From Evansella caseinilytica (GTDB lineage: Bacteria; Bacillota; Bacilli; Bacillales; Salisediminibacteriaceae): a stretch of DNA of 64,000 nucleotides. The notes under the pieces are model-generated. The model did not search any database. It was given only the letters and a program-made list of their open reading frames with translations, and was not told where the DNA came from. Position numbers and translations under genes: made by a program. Numbering within the stretch: the first letter of the stretch is position 1; every line of letters begins with the position of its first letter. Where the stretch lies: assembly GCF_900107275.1 (NCBI RefSeq), contig NZ_FNPI01000012.1:1-64000 (forward strand), read 5' to 3'. Below, piece by piece: positions 54,807 through 62,619 of this stretch.

Positions 54807-56243
54807 ATGTCATCAAAAAAACAATGGATCATTTTCGGAGGGTGTTTTATGCTGGCGGTTCTCGCCGATGTATGCCTGTTTCAGGAGTCGCCGGGCATCT
54901 CTTACAGCCTGTTCTTCGCTGTATTTTACACGGTTTTCTTTATTGTCTTTCGCAACAGCTCGTTTCAACATAAACAAATCAGCGGGATGTTGTTTCTCGC
55001 TGTCGTTGTCTTGGCGCTGACTTTCGCCGTGGATGCAGAAACGATTTTTCGGCCGCTGAATTTCCTGCTAATTCCGCTGCTTGTCTTTTTCCAAACGATT
55101 TTACTGACCTCTTCTTCATCGATATATTGGTACGAAAGGCCATTTCTTGTCCTCGCGGTAAAAAAGCTAGGCCAAATGTTTCATTGTCTGGAGGTTGTTA
55201 CGCAGTATAACGCGCGAAAGACGAAAAGGAAGCTCGATGAGGATGCTTACCAAAAAGGAAAGAAGATCGGACTGGGCGTTATTATTTCCATACCGCTGCT
55301 GATCGTCATTATGTTATTGTTAACGTCAGCAGACGCCGAATTTGCCCGGATTATTTTTTGGATACCAAAAGCAGTATTGCCCCTGTCCGCAGATGGTTTT
55401 TGGCGTATTCTGATCATTGCCGTCTTGACGGTCAGCTTCTTCTGTTTTTTTAAAGTTGTCGCGAAGACCACGGCTGTGAAAGCAACGGGACAAAAAGCCG
55501 GGGAGTTCAGCTGGGATTCGCTTGTTGCTACGACGGTTCTCCTGTTCGTCAACATCGTCTATTTGCTGTTTGCCATCGTCCAGTTTCAATACTTTTTCAG
55601 CGGTACGCTGCAAGAAGGCTTTTCTTACGCGGAATATGCTAGACGAGGTTTTGCCGAGCTGTTAATCGTGACGGTGATCAACTACGGAATACTGCTGGGA
55701 ACGATGAAGCGGGTGAACATGAATGCATCCCGAGTGATGAAAGGGCTGCTCACCTTCCTGATAGCTTTCAGCGGCATTTTGCTGTCGTCGGCGTTTATTC
55801 GGCTCATGCTTTACGAACAAGCTTACGGATTCACGTACTTGCGGGTGCTGGCGCATGCGTTTATGATCTATTTATTTATTGTGTTTGCCTTTACCCTCGT
55901 GAAAGTGTGGGCAGAGCGGTTGTCCTTAGCTCGTTTTTACATTATTTTTACGGTGGTGTTTTATGTCGGATTGAATCTCATCGGGATCGATAAGTTCATT
56001 GTTACGAAAAATATTGAGCGCTATGAACTGACGGAAAAAATTGATGTGGAATACTTGAGCGAGCTGTCCGCTGCTGCCGTTCCTTCGCTAGTGGCCCTTT
56101 ATCAGGAGCATCCCGACATACCTGGGCTGGAAGCGATGCTTGAAGAAAAGGTGCAGCAGTATCATTCAGAAAAAATCGCCTGGCAATCGTTTTACTTGAC
56201 ACGCTCCTGGGCAATCAAAGCACTTCATGAAATAATCGATTAA
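54807..56243 (+). CDS. DUF4173-type polytopic membrane protein
   Basis: 478 residues with about 11-12 membrane helices and a polar C terminus of about 80 residues. Motifs such as GFSYAEYARRGFAELLIVTVIN and RVLAHAFMIYLF match the DUF4153/DUF4173 family of bacterial membrane proteins. Function unknown. AAAGGAG site precedes the ATG. Likely controlled through the TCTATATAGAAT site at 54766, perhaps by the upstream PadR. Confidence 0.85.
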   Translation: MSSKKQWIIFGGCFMLAVLADVCLFQESPGISYSLFFAVFYTVFFIVFRNSSFQHKQISGMLFLAVVVLALTFAVDAETIFRPLNFLLIPLLVFFQTILLTSSSSIYWYERPFLVLAVKKLGQMFHCLEVVTQYNARKTKRKLDEDAYQKGKKIGLGVIISIPLLIVIMLLLTSADAEFARIIFWIPKAVLPLSADGFWRILIIAVLTVSFFCFFKVVAKTTAVKATGQKAGEFSWDSLVATTVLLFVNIVYLLFAIVQFQYFFSGTLQEGFSYAEYARRGFAELLIVTVINYGILLGTMKRVNMNASRVMKGLLTFLIAFSGILLSSAFIRLMLYEQAYGFTYLRVLAHAFMIYLFIVFAFTLVKVWAERLSLARFYIIFTVVFYVGLNLIGIDKFIVTKNIERYELTEKIDVEYLSELSAAAVPSLVALYQEHPDIPGLEAMLEEKVQQYHSEKIAWQSFYLTRSWAIKALHEIID

Positions 56244-56385
56244 CCGGAGGCGGAAAAGCTACGCCCACTGTTAATTGGATGCAGCTTGGTTTTTCGTTTT
56301 GAAAACAGCCCTCCGCTTGTGGTATATATGGAGAGATACAATACGTGGAATTCTCTGCAATTGACCAGTGGAAGGAGCAGAACCG

Positions 56386-57220
56386 ATGCGCCCGTATTTA
56401 CAACTTATTCAGAAAGCAGGAGCAGCTCTCGGTGTTACCTTTGAAGCAATCGTCCCTGATTTCATCTACCGTGCCGCTTATTCAGATCAGCACTTCATCA
56501 TGTATAATGTCGATCCTGGTTTAAACAACTCCTCTTCCGTTCAGCTGGCATCAAGTAAAGCGGCAACATACGACACGCTGACCTTTGCTGGTTTGCCGGC
56601 GGTAGAACATGTTTTTTTACCACATCCCGACTCCCGGTATTCGCCGGAGAATGCCTACGCTGCCGCCAAACGGCTGTTTTATTCGTTTGACGAAAAAGCT
56701 GTGATAAAGCCTGACGATGGGGCAAAAGGCACGGATGTAGTCCGGATCACTGCCGCCGCTGCCCTGGAAGCTGCGCTGCATCAGCTGTTTCGAAAAGGAA
56801 GGAATGCGGCGATTTCCCCTTATTATGACAGTGGAGGCGGAATACAGGACGGTCGTTCTCAATGGGCAGGCGAGGCTGAGCATTGCAAAGATATTAACAT
56901 CCGGCTGGAAGCACACTCTGACGGAGAATACCGGAAATGTCCTTGTCAGAGACACGGCTTTATTGCCGGAGAGAAAAAAGCAGGAGCTTCATCATCTGGC
57001 AATTGCCGCTGCCGACGCCCTCGGTCTGTCCTTCTGTACCGTTGATATTCTTGATACAAAAATCGGCTTGCGAGTGCTGGAAGTGAACGCGTCCGTGTTT
57101 GTGGCCGAATACATCAAAGCGGCTGATGACGCAGGAGAGGATGTTCTGAAGCTCTATCAGGATGCTTTCCGCAGTAAATTCAAGTTACCTTCCATCACTA
57201 AACCTGCCAGGATGACTTGA
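56386..57220 (+). pseudogene. ATP-grasp (RimK-like) protein, frameshifted
   Basis: Frame 1 (from ATG 56386, site AAGGAG) gives an ATP-grasp N-terminal half: preATP-grasp fold, then FDEKAVIKPDDGAKGTDVVRI and AAISPYYD. Frame 2 then continues VEAEYRTVVLNGQ to the catalytic end (VRDTALL, FCTVDILD, LRVLEVNAS). The frames join if one extra A at about 56830 is removed, giving about 277 residues. Frame 1 alone reaches a stop at 57045. Either a recent +1 lesion, a sequencing error, or less likely programmed frameshifting. The intact enzyme would ligate an amino acid or similar group to a carboxylate. Confidence 0.85.
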
Positions 57221-57279
57221 AAAATTCAGCGCGCATGATAGAATCAATGTTTACTATGCCATAAGAGAGGTCGGAGAAT

Positions 57280-57927
57280 ATGGACAAAGAACTTGTCATT
57301 GCAAAAACGAGCGAATTTGTAAGAAGGGAACTTGAAGGGGAAGGAAGCGGCCATGACTGGTGGCATATTTACCGGGTGACAGAATTAACAAAAAGGATTG
57401 CAAAAGAAGAACGGGCGGATCTGTTTCTTTGCACGATGGCAGCCTTGCTGCATGATATTGCCGATGAAAAATTGAATGTCAGCGAAGAAGCTGGCATTGC
57501 CAGGGTGAAGAACTGGCTTGATTCGCAAGCGGTTGATCAAGCGGCAGCGGAGGTGATCATCGAAATTATTTCCACAATATCGTTTAAAGGCGGGCATGGG
57601 CCAAAGCTTACCCGACGGGAAGCAATGGTTGTTCAGGATGCCGACAGACTGGATGCCGTCGGTGCCATCGGCATCGCCCGCTGCTTTGTTTACAGCGGCG
57701 CAAAGGGTAGACCGATGTATCATCCGGACGAGCCGCACCGAGAGTCGATGACAAAAGAGGAATACCGCTCGAACAATGGATCGGCCATCAACCATTTTTA
57801 TGAAAAACTGTTGAAATTGAAAGAGTTGATGAATACAGAGACGGGGAAAAAAATGGCAGCTTCACGGCATGAATATATGGAGTCATTTCTCGAACGGTTT
57901 TATGCGGAATGGGACGGCCGCAGTTAA
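57280..57927 (+). CDS. HD-domain phosphohydrolase (YpgQ-like)
   Basis: The 215-residue protein has the HD metal site: GHDWWHIYRVTELTKRIAK near residue 25, ALLHDIADEK near residue 57 and QDADRLDAVGAIGIARCF near residue 120. B. subtilis YpgQ of this group hydrolyses (deoxy)nucleoside triphosphates to monophosphate and pyrophosphate; same activity inferred. It is followed by a hairpin GTTTGAATCC / GGATTCAAAC (57937-57967). Confidence 0.88.
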   Translation: MDKELVIAKTSEFVRRELEGEGSGHDWWHIYRVTELTKRIAKEERADLFLCTMAALLHDIADEKLNVSEEAGIARVKNWLDSQAVDQAAAEVIIEIISTISFKGGHGPKLTRREAMVVQDADRLDAVGAIGIARCFVYSGAKGRPMYHPDEPHRESMTKEEYRSNNGSAINHFYEKLLKLKELMNTETGKKMAASRHEYMESFLERFYAEWDGRS

Positions 57928-58046
57928 TTGGTTAATGTTTGAATCCGGGACGAACCTGGATTCAAACACCCTCACTCTTGTTGATTACGGATCAATGGAA
58001 TGCTGGGTAGAAGTACGCTGATTTTTCAGAAAAAATAGAAAAAACC

Positions 58047-58075
58047 TTTACAAAGGAACGTGTGTTCGTTATAAT
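58047..58075 (+). promoter_or_regulatory. Promoter with LexA (SOS) box
   Basis: TTTACA (58047-58052), 17-bp spacer, TATAAT (58070-58075). The spacer contains GGAACGTGTGTTCG (58055-58068), one base from the Bacillus pattern CGAAC-N4-GTTCG. The first gene downstream is the VOC protein at 58287. AGGGAGG (58080-58086) lies just after, without a usable start codon. Confidence 0.7.
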
Positions 58076-58260
58076 CGATAGGGAGGCTGCCGATAAACGC
58101 GTTGCTCTGAGATTTATAATAGCTGGCGAATAAAAACCTAATCAAAAGGGCAAAAGTCGCAGCCACTGGAAAGGGAAAAACACCTTTTTCAAGTAGAGAT
58201 GATTGGATAAGATAAACGTTTTTTCGGAGGCCCTCAAAAAATCCTGGTATTAAGTTTTAT

Positions 58261-58286
58261 AAGTGTGTATTCAAAAAGGAGGACAT
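58261..58286 (+). repeat. Left end of the dispersed element carrying a ribosome binding site
   Basis: AAGTGTGTATTCAAAAAGG and GAGGACAT match the left end of the copy at 12471. The copy is cut off at the ATG of the VOC gene, and its AAAAAGGAGG serves as that gene's ribosome binding site. Confidence 0.65.
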
Positions 58287-59093
58287 ATGGAGAATTCGAT
58301 GACCGGTATCATCAAAAACCGCATTAACAGTGTGTTTGTTCATGTAAGCGATCTTAAGGCGTCGGCAAAGTGGTACAGCGAGCTTCTTGGCTTGAGAGTA
58401 CATAGTGATCGTTTCAACGGCGGTCCGGTATACTGGATGGAATTAGCAGGCTACACCGGACTGATCCTTGACGATAACAGTATAAATAAAACAAGGGACG
58501 GATGGCAGAGAAGTTCCGCTCCGCTCTATATGTACGGTGCAGATGACGTTCATGAAGCATATCGCCGACTCAGGGAACAAGGCGTGACGATTACATTAGA
58601 GATCGAGACGCCGCATGAAGGACTGACTTTTTTTAATTTTCAGGATCCGGACGGCAACGTTTTTATGGTATGCAGTGCGGATGATAACTCCCCGCCGTTG
58701 GAAAAAGTTGATCAGTCGCCGGTGGAAAATCGGATCACGGCCGTATTTGTTCATGTGAAGGATATGCCAAAAGCGGCGGAGTGGCATTTTCGCCTGTTTG
58801 GCATGGAAAGGCCGGAAGTAGGGGAGAAGCAAACGATCGTTGAGATTCCCGCGGAAAAGGGTGCGGATATTTTATTGGACAGTAACCGATTTTTAAACGG
58901 TGAAGATGACAACGTTCTTTTCATGTTCGAGACAGCGGATATCGACGAAGCTTTTTCCTTTGTGAAAGCGAAGGATATCCATGTGTTTTCGGAAATAGAG
59001 AGAACACCATCGGTCTCTTTTTTTACCGTGAACGATCCCGATCAGAATGTTGTTATGATTTGTCAATCGCACGAACTCAATAATTACAAATAA
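58287..59093 (+). CDS. Two-domain VOC (glyoxalase-fold) protein
   Basis: The 268-residue protein has two VOC domains (about 15-125 and 140-260). Each begins with RI-[NT]-[SA]-VFVHV-x-D and ends with F-x-DPDGNVFMVCS or VNDPDQNVVMICQ. Members bind metal and act as lyases, dioxygenases or drug-binding proteins. Function not predictable. The SOS-type promoter 210 bp upstream suggests possible DNA-damage control. Confidence 0.85.
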   Translation: MENSMTGIIKNRINSVFVHVSDLKASAKWYSELLGLRVHSDRFNGGPVYWMELAGYTGLILDDNSINKTRDGWQRSSAPLYMYGADDVHEAYRRLREQGVTITLEIETPHEGLTFFNFQDPDGNVFMVCSADDNSPPLEKVDQSPVENRITAVFVHVKDMPKAAEWHFRLFGMERPEVGEKQTIVEIPAEKGADILLDSNRFLNGEDDNVLFMFETADIDEAFSFVKAKDIHVFSEIERTPSVSFFTVNDPDQNVVMICQSHELNNYK

Positions 59094-59309
59094 GCGCTGT
59101 AAACAAATGCCGGGCAACGGCTTATGAGACAGCTAACGTATTGGGCAGTTAGATTTAAAATAACAGGAAGCGGAAGGAGAGCTTTATCCGTGTGCGGCAG
59201 CTAGTCCGTGCAGGCTAATGCGCTCCCACAATTCCTTCGAGCTTGTCTCTCCCTGCAAAACAGAAAGAACAGACAGATTTTCAGCGTAACTGTCAAAGGA
59301 GTGCATAAG

Positions 59310-59957
59310 ATGAAGGCTGTTGCCAAACAGACAATGCCGCATGATCATCGCCGGCTTTATCCGGAAATATATCAATTAAAACCAGGTTCCGCAGTCATTC
59401 AGTATATTCCAAAGCTGCAATTTATATCCCAGGAAATGATCACAGCTTACAACATGGAGTGGGCGGGACGGCCGGAACCGTTGGATGAGCAATGGCTGGC
59501 ATGGAAAGTGGTTAATCAGTTAAAGCAAATAGCAAAGATGGAACTGGACTACCGGTTTAAATTAATGCCATACGAAATCGTCTGGCATCAGTACGAAAAT
59601 AAGAAATGGCATGTCACGCAAATGATGCAAATACCCGAGTTGATAACGGAAGAGATGTTCGAGCGGGCAAGGTTGAGAGTAAGGAATAATTTGCGTGATC
59701 AGGCGCTTCCCGACATGCAGTTTGTCGCTGCCGAGGCTGCGCTGTGTGCGCAAAAGCTGCATGTCGGACATTACAAAGAAACGAACCGAACGCTGTCCGA
59801 ACTGAAGCAGTTCGTTGAGGAGCAAGGGTTTGAGATTATCGGTGACCACCGGGAAATTTATTTGACGCCGGCAACGGATTGCCACCCGCCGGCAACATGG
59901 AAGACGATTGTGCGAGTGGAACTGGGGGAGCGCCGTCTGCCGCCGGGTGGCGTATAA
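59310..59957 (+). CDS. GyrI-like-domain protein, unknown function
   Basis: 215 residues, cytoplasmic. The first half has YPEIYQLKPGSAVIQYIPKLQFI and WLAWKVVNQLKQIAKMELDYRFKLMPYEIVWH. The C-terminal half ends REIYLTPATDCHPPATWKTIVRVEL, resembling the ligand-binding end of GyrI-like proteins. ATG 59310 follows AAAGGAGTG. Function unknown. Confidence 0.72.
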   Translation: MKAVAKQTMPHDHRRLYPEIYQLKPGSAVIQYIPKLQFISQEMITAYNMEWAGRPEPLDEQWLAWKVVNQLKQIAKMELDYRFKLMPYEIVWHQYENKKWHVTQMMQIPELITEEMFERARLRVRNNLRDQALPDMQFVAAEAALCAQKLHVGHYKETNRTLSELKQFVEEQGFEIIGDHREIYLTPATDCHPPATWKTIVRVELGERRLPPGGV

Positions 59958-60039
59958 GCAGCCGCACGGTGTTTTCGGCAAAAATATCTCATGATATGGT
60001 AAGATAATGTTAACACTACGATAATGTGAGTGAGGCATA

Positions 60040-61053
60040 ATGAAAATCGACCAAAATATTAAGATGAGTGACGTAGCCAAAAAAGCAAATGTTTCTACAG
60101 CGACAGTCTCCAGAGTCCTGAGTAATCCGGCGGTCGTAAAAGAAGAAACGAGGCGGAAAGTGATGGAAGTCATTGAAGAACTTCAATATCGTCCGCATGT
60201 CATAGCAAGGCAGTTCAGAACGCAGGAAACGAAGATGGTGTTGGTGGTTGTTCCCGATATTACAAGCATCTTTTTTTCCGAGGTACTCCGCGGGATAGAA
60301 CATGTAGCGGTTAGCCGAAACTATCAAGTTGTTCTTGGAGATTCTGAAAACAACTTGGAACGGGAAAAGCAGTATGTGGATCTTTTATATCAAAAACAGG
60401 TGGATGGAGTAATCTTGTTGACGGCGAAGCTCCCAAAAGAAATGCTGGAGCAACTGGCGAGCGAGTTTCCGATTGTGTTGGCGTGTGAATATTATGACGG
60501 CATTGATGTGCCCACCGTTTCCATTGATAATATTGGTAGTGCGAGAAAGGCAACGGAGCACTTGGTTCACTTGGGGCATAAACGAATAGGGCATATTTCG
60601 GGACCGGCGGGTATCATTTTGAGCAGAGATCGTCTGCAGGGCTATAAGGAAGCGTTGCAGAATAACGGCTTGCTTGTAGACGAGGCGTATATAGCGGAAG
60701 GTCCTTTGACAATTGAATCAGGATATCGGCGCATGAAGATGCTGCTGTCATTGGACAATCCGCCGACAGCAGTGTTCGTATATAATGACGAGATGGCCTG
60801 GGGCGCAATCAAAGCGGTGAAGGATCACGGGCTGCGAATTCCTGAAGATATCGCGGTTGTCGGCTTTGACAATTTGAAGATTTCGGAAGTGGTCGAACCG
60901 CATTTATCGACGATTGAGCAGCCGAAATACCTTATTGGAAAAAAATCAATGGAATTGCTCCTTCAGCTGATTCATGGCAAGCCATTGGAAAAGAAAAATT
61001 ATGTGTTAAACAGCAGCCTGATTGTCAGACATTCCAGTGTGCTCATGAATTAG
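60040..61053 (+). CDS. LacI-family transcriptional regulator
   Basis: 337 residues: HTH at about 8-30 (KMSDVAKKANVSTATVSRVLSN), hinge helix (RPHVIARQFRTQ), then a sugar-binding-protein fold with DEMAWGAIKAVKDHGLRIPEDIAVVGFDN and effector region. Two TGTAATCGATTACA-type palindromes before iolA (62496, 62535) are typical LacI-family sites and probable targets. The gene is convergent with the DeoR-type regulator. Confidence 0.92.
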   Translation: MKIDQNIKMSDVAKKANVSTATVSRVLSNPAVVKEETRRKVMEVIEELQYRPHVIARQFRTQETKMVLVVVPDITSIFFSEVLRGIEHVAVSRNYQVVLGDSENNLEREKQYVDLLYQKQVDGVILLTAKLPKEMLEQLASEFPIVLACEYYDGIDVPTVSIDNIGSARKATEHLVHLGHKRIGHISGPAGIILSRDRLQGYKEALQNNGLLVDEAYIAEGPLTIESGYRRMKMLLSLDNPPTAVFVYNDEMAWGAIKAVKDHGLRIPEDIAVVGFDNLKISEVVEPHLSTIEQPKYLIGKKSMELLLQLIHGKPLEKKNYVLNSSLIVRHSSVLMN

Positions 61054-61126
61054 CGGCATATTTGCGTAACATTCCGGAATGTATTATTTTAACCGGAAAT
61101 AATATCCATCTGAATTAGCGGCATAT
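61046..61126 (+). repeat. 65-bp spaced direct repeat at the end of the lacI-type gene
   Basis: TGAATTAGCGGCATAT occurs at 61046-61061, covering the stop codon, and again at 61111-61126. Confidence 0.75.
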
Positions 61127-61149
61127 ATCCACCTGTTTTTAGTGAGAGG

Positions 61150-61256
61150 TTCAAAAAATCAGGTGAAACTCAGAGGCAATGCCGCTGTTCTCCGCTGAGT
61201 AAGTCCGCCCCGCTACAAATTTTCTGTTTCGTTCATTCCCGATTTTTTGAACATAC
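61150..61256. repeat. Dispersed element between convergent regulators
   Basis: GTTCAAAAAATC (about 61149-61160) and GATTTTTTGAAC (about 61242-61254) are inverted ends around an 80-bp core with AACTCAGAGG / CTCCGCTGAG segments. It could terminate both genes. Confidence 0.6.
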
Positions 61257-61260
61257 GCTG

Positions 61261-62022
61261 CTATTCCTTTTCATTGACGACAGTCAGGTCAACATCGCTT
61301 TCCTTCAACACCGCCTGCAGCTGTTTATCCGGAGCCGCATCGGTAATAATATGGTGAATTGCTGACAACGGTGCGTAAGTTAACAATGCATGCTGATTGA
61401 ACTTTGTATGATCAATCAGCAAAAAGCTTTGTTCCGCCGCACTCAATGCCTCCTTTTTAATTTCATTTTCAAACGGCGAAGCATGGGTAATTCCATTCTG
61501 CAGGGAGATGCCGGTGGAAGCCATGAATGCTTTATCGATGTTATATGGCTGCAGATGCTTGTTTTTTTGGAAATCAACAAACGAGTTGGTCGCCTGATCC
61601 AATATCCCGCCGGTAGTTATTATTCTCAAATCAGCGGACCTTTTGGAGCGAATGATGAAGTCCAAATTATTCGTGATGATCGTCACTTGCCTGTTTAATA
61701 AATAGTCGGCCATAAAAACCGTTGTTGTCCCGCTGTCAATAAAAATCGTATCTCCATCTTCAACGAAAGTGACTGCATGTTTTGCTATCGCTTTTTTTTC
61801 CTGTTCCTTCATCACTTCCCGCTCATCGTATTGAACCGGAGCCGATCTAGTAGTGGTAACTCCTCCGTAAACTTTTTTTATTTTGTTTTCACTGACTAAT
61901 CCTTGAATATCTCTGCGAATCGTATTTAACGAGACATGAAACGTGGCTGCTAAGTCTTCCAGGGACACAGCCCCGTGTTCATTGACGTAATCAACGATGC
62001 TGTCCTGGCGCTGACTTTTCAA
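61261..62022 (-). CDS. iolR: DeoR-family regulator, IolR-like
   Basis: The 253-residue protein has a DeoR HTH (about 5-55: AVSLEDLAATFHVSLNTIRRDIQGL, KVYGGVT) and effector domain with IFIDSGTTTVFMADYL, ITNNLDFI, KAFMASTGISLQNGITHASPFENEIKK and LLIDHTKFNQHALLTYAPL. This matches IolR, the inositol-operon repressor that responds to a phosphorylated deoxyketogluconate. It is divergent from an iolJ-type relic and iolA, as expected. Confidence 0.85.
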   Translation of the reverse strand: MKSQRQDSIVDYVNEHGAVSLEDLAATFHVSLNTIRRDIQGLVSENKIKKVYGGVTTTRSAPVQYDEREVMKEQEKKAIAKHAVTFVEDGDTIFIDSGTTTVFMADYLLNRQVTIITNNLDFIIRSKRSADLRIITTGGILDQATNSFVDFQKNKHLQPYNIDKAFMASTGISLQNGITHASPFENEIKKEALSAAEQSFLLIDHTKFNQHALLTYAPLSAIHHIITDAAPDKQLQAVLKESDVDLTVVNEKE

Positions 62023-62111
62023 TGAAGTGGCCTCCTTTTATTTGCTTGTGGTGCAATTTCTTAGTAACATTGTAACACATAACAAAAAAATAACCAAAAT
62101 TTTATCGAAAG

Positions 62112-62141
62112 TTATTCAAAATAATCATAACTTGTGATAAT
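62112..62141 (+). promoter_or_regulatory. Promoter of the iol transcript
   Basis: TTATTC (62112-62117), 18-bp spacer and extended -10 TGT-GATAAT (62136-62141) in the AT-rich divergent region. Confidence 0.5.
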
Positions 62142-62174
62142 ATTAGATTCAAGCGGAATGGAGGGGACGATGCT

Positions 62175-62472
62175 TTGGCATTAGTTTCAATGGAGAAATT
62201 ACTGAAAGCAGCAAAAGCAAACAACGATGCGATTGGCCAATTAAGTGTAGCGCAGCATTCGCTTAGGCCATGCCAAGATGAATGTCAATACAGAAAACAT
62301 CAAGGCATGAACGGCGGCTATCAGAAAAAAACTGGCAGAAGATCCCCATGCTTATGAGCCGAGATTCATATTAACCCCGGTGATCGAAGCTGTAAAAGCA
62401 GCGGCAAGGAAAACATCCACGAGTTTGGTTCGAACGGCGAGGCGTTACCAAGATTGACAGGCTTAAAGAATA
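62175..62472 (+). pseudogene. Relic of a class II fructose-bisphosphate aldolase (IolJ/FbaA type)
   Basis: The N terminus (TTG start, MALVSMEKLLKAAKAN) is followed directly by C-terminal aldolase sequence read across frames: LGHAKMNVNTENIKA, then TAAIRKKLAEDPHAYEPRF, ILTPVIEAVKAAARKT, HEFGSNGEALP. About 200 central residues with the zinc site and catalytic residues are gone, and at least two small indels break the frame. So it is a deletion pseudogene. iolJ encodes the aldolase of the last inositol step, which fits the neighbours. Confidence 0.85.
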
Positions 62473-62495
62473 ATAGTAAAAAGTCAGTGGGCAGA

Positions 62496-62548
62496 TGTAA
62501 TCGATTACAAAAAAACTTTTCACTTTTACCGGAATGTAATCGATTGCA
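62496..62548 (+). promoter_or_regulatory. Twin LacI-family operators upstream of iolA
   Basis: TGTAATCGATTACA (62496-62509) is a perfect 14-bp palindrome; TGTAATCGATTGCA (62535-62548) differs at one base. Spacing 39 bp. The form fits a LacI-family dimer, probably the regulator at 60040. Confidence 0.75.
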
Positions 62549-62619
62549 TTTTAAAACGAATGCAAGTGTATACCATTCAAACCGAAAAAAAATATCTGGA
62601 AAAACAGGAGGCGTTGCAA

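Noticed and set aside
59562-60173. 203-codon open frame on the minus strand
   Set aside because: It overlaps the GyrI-like and LacI-type genes and shows no protein-like features.
62496-62509. CcpA cre site before iolA
   Set aside because: TGTAATCGATTACA has T at the conserved purine position before CG; a dedicated LacI-family operator is the better reading, though CcpA is not excluded.
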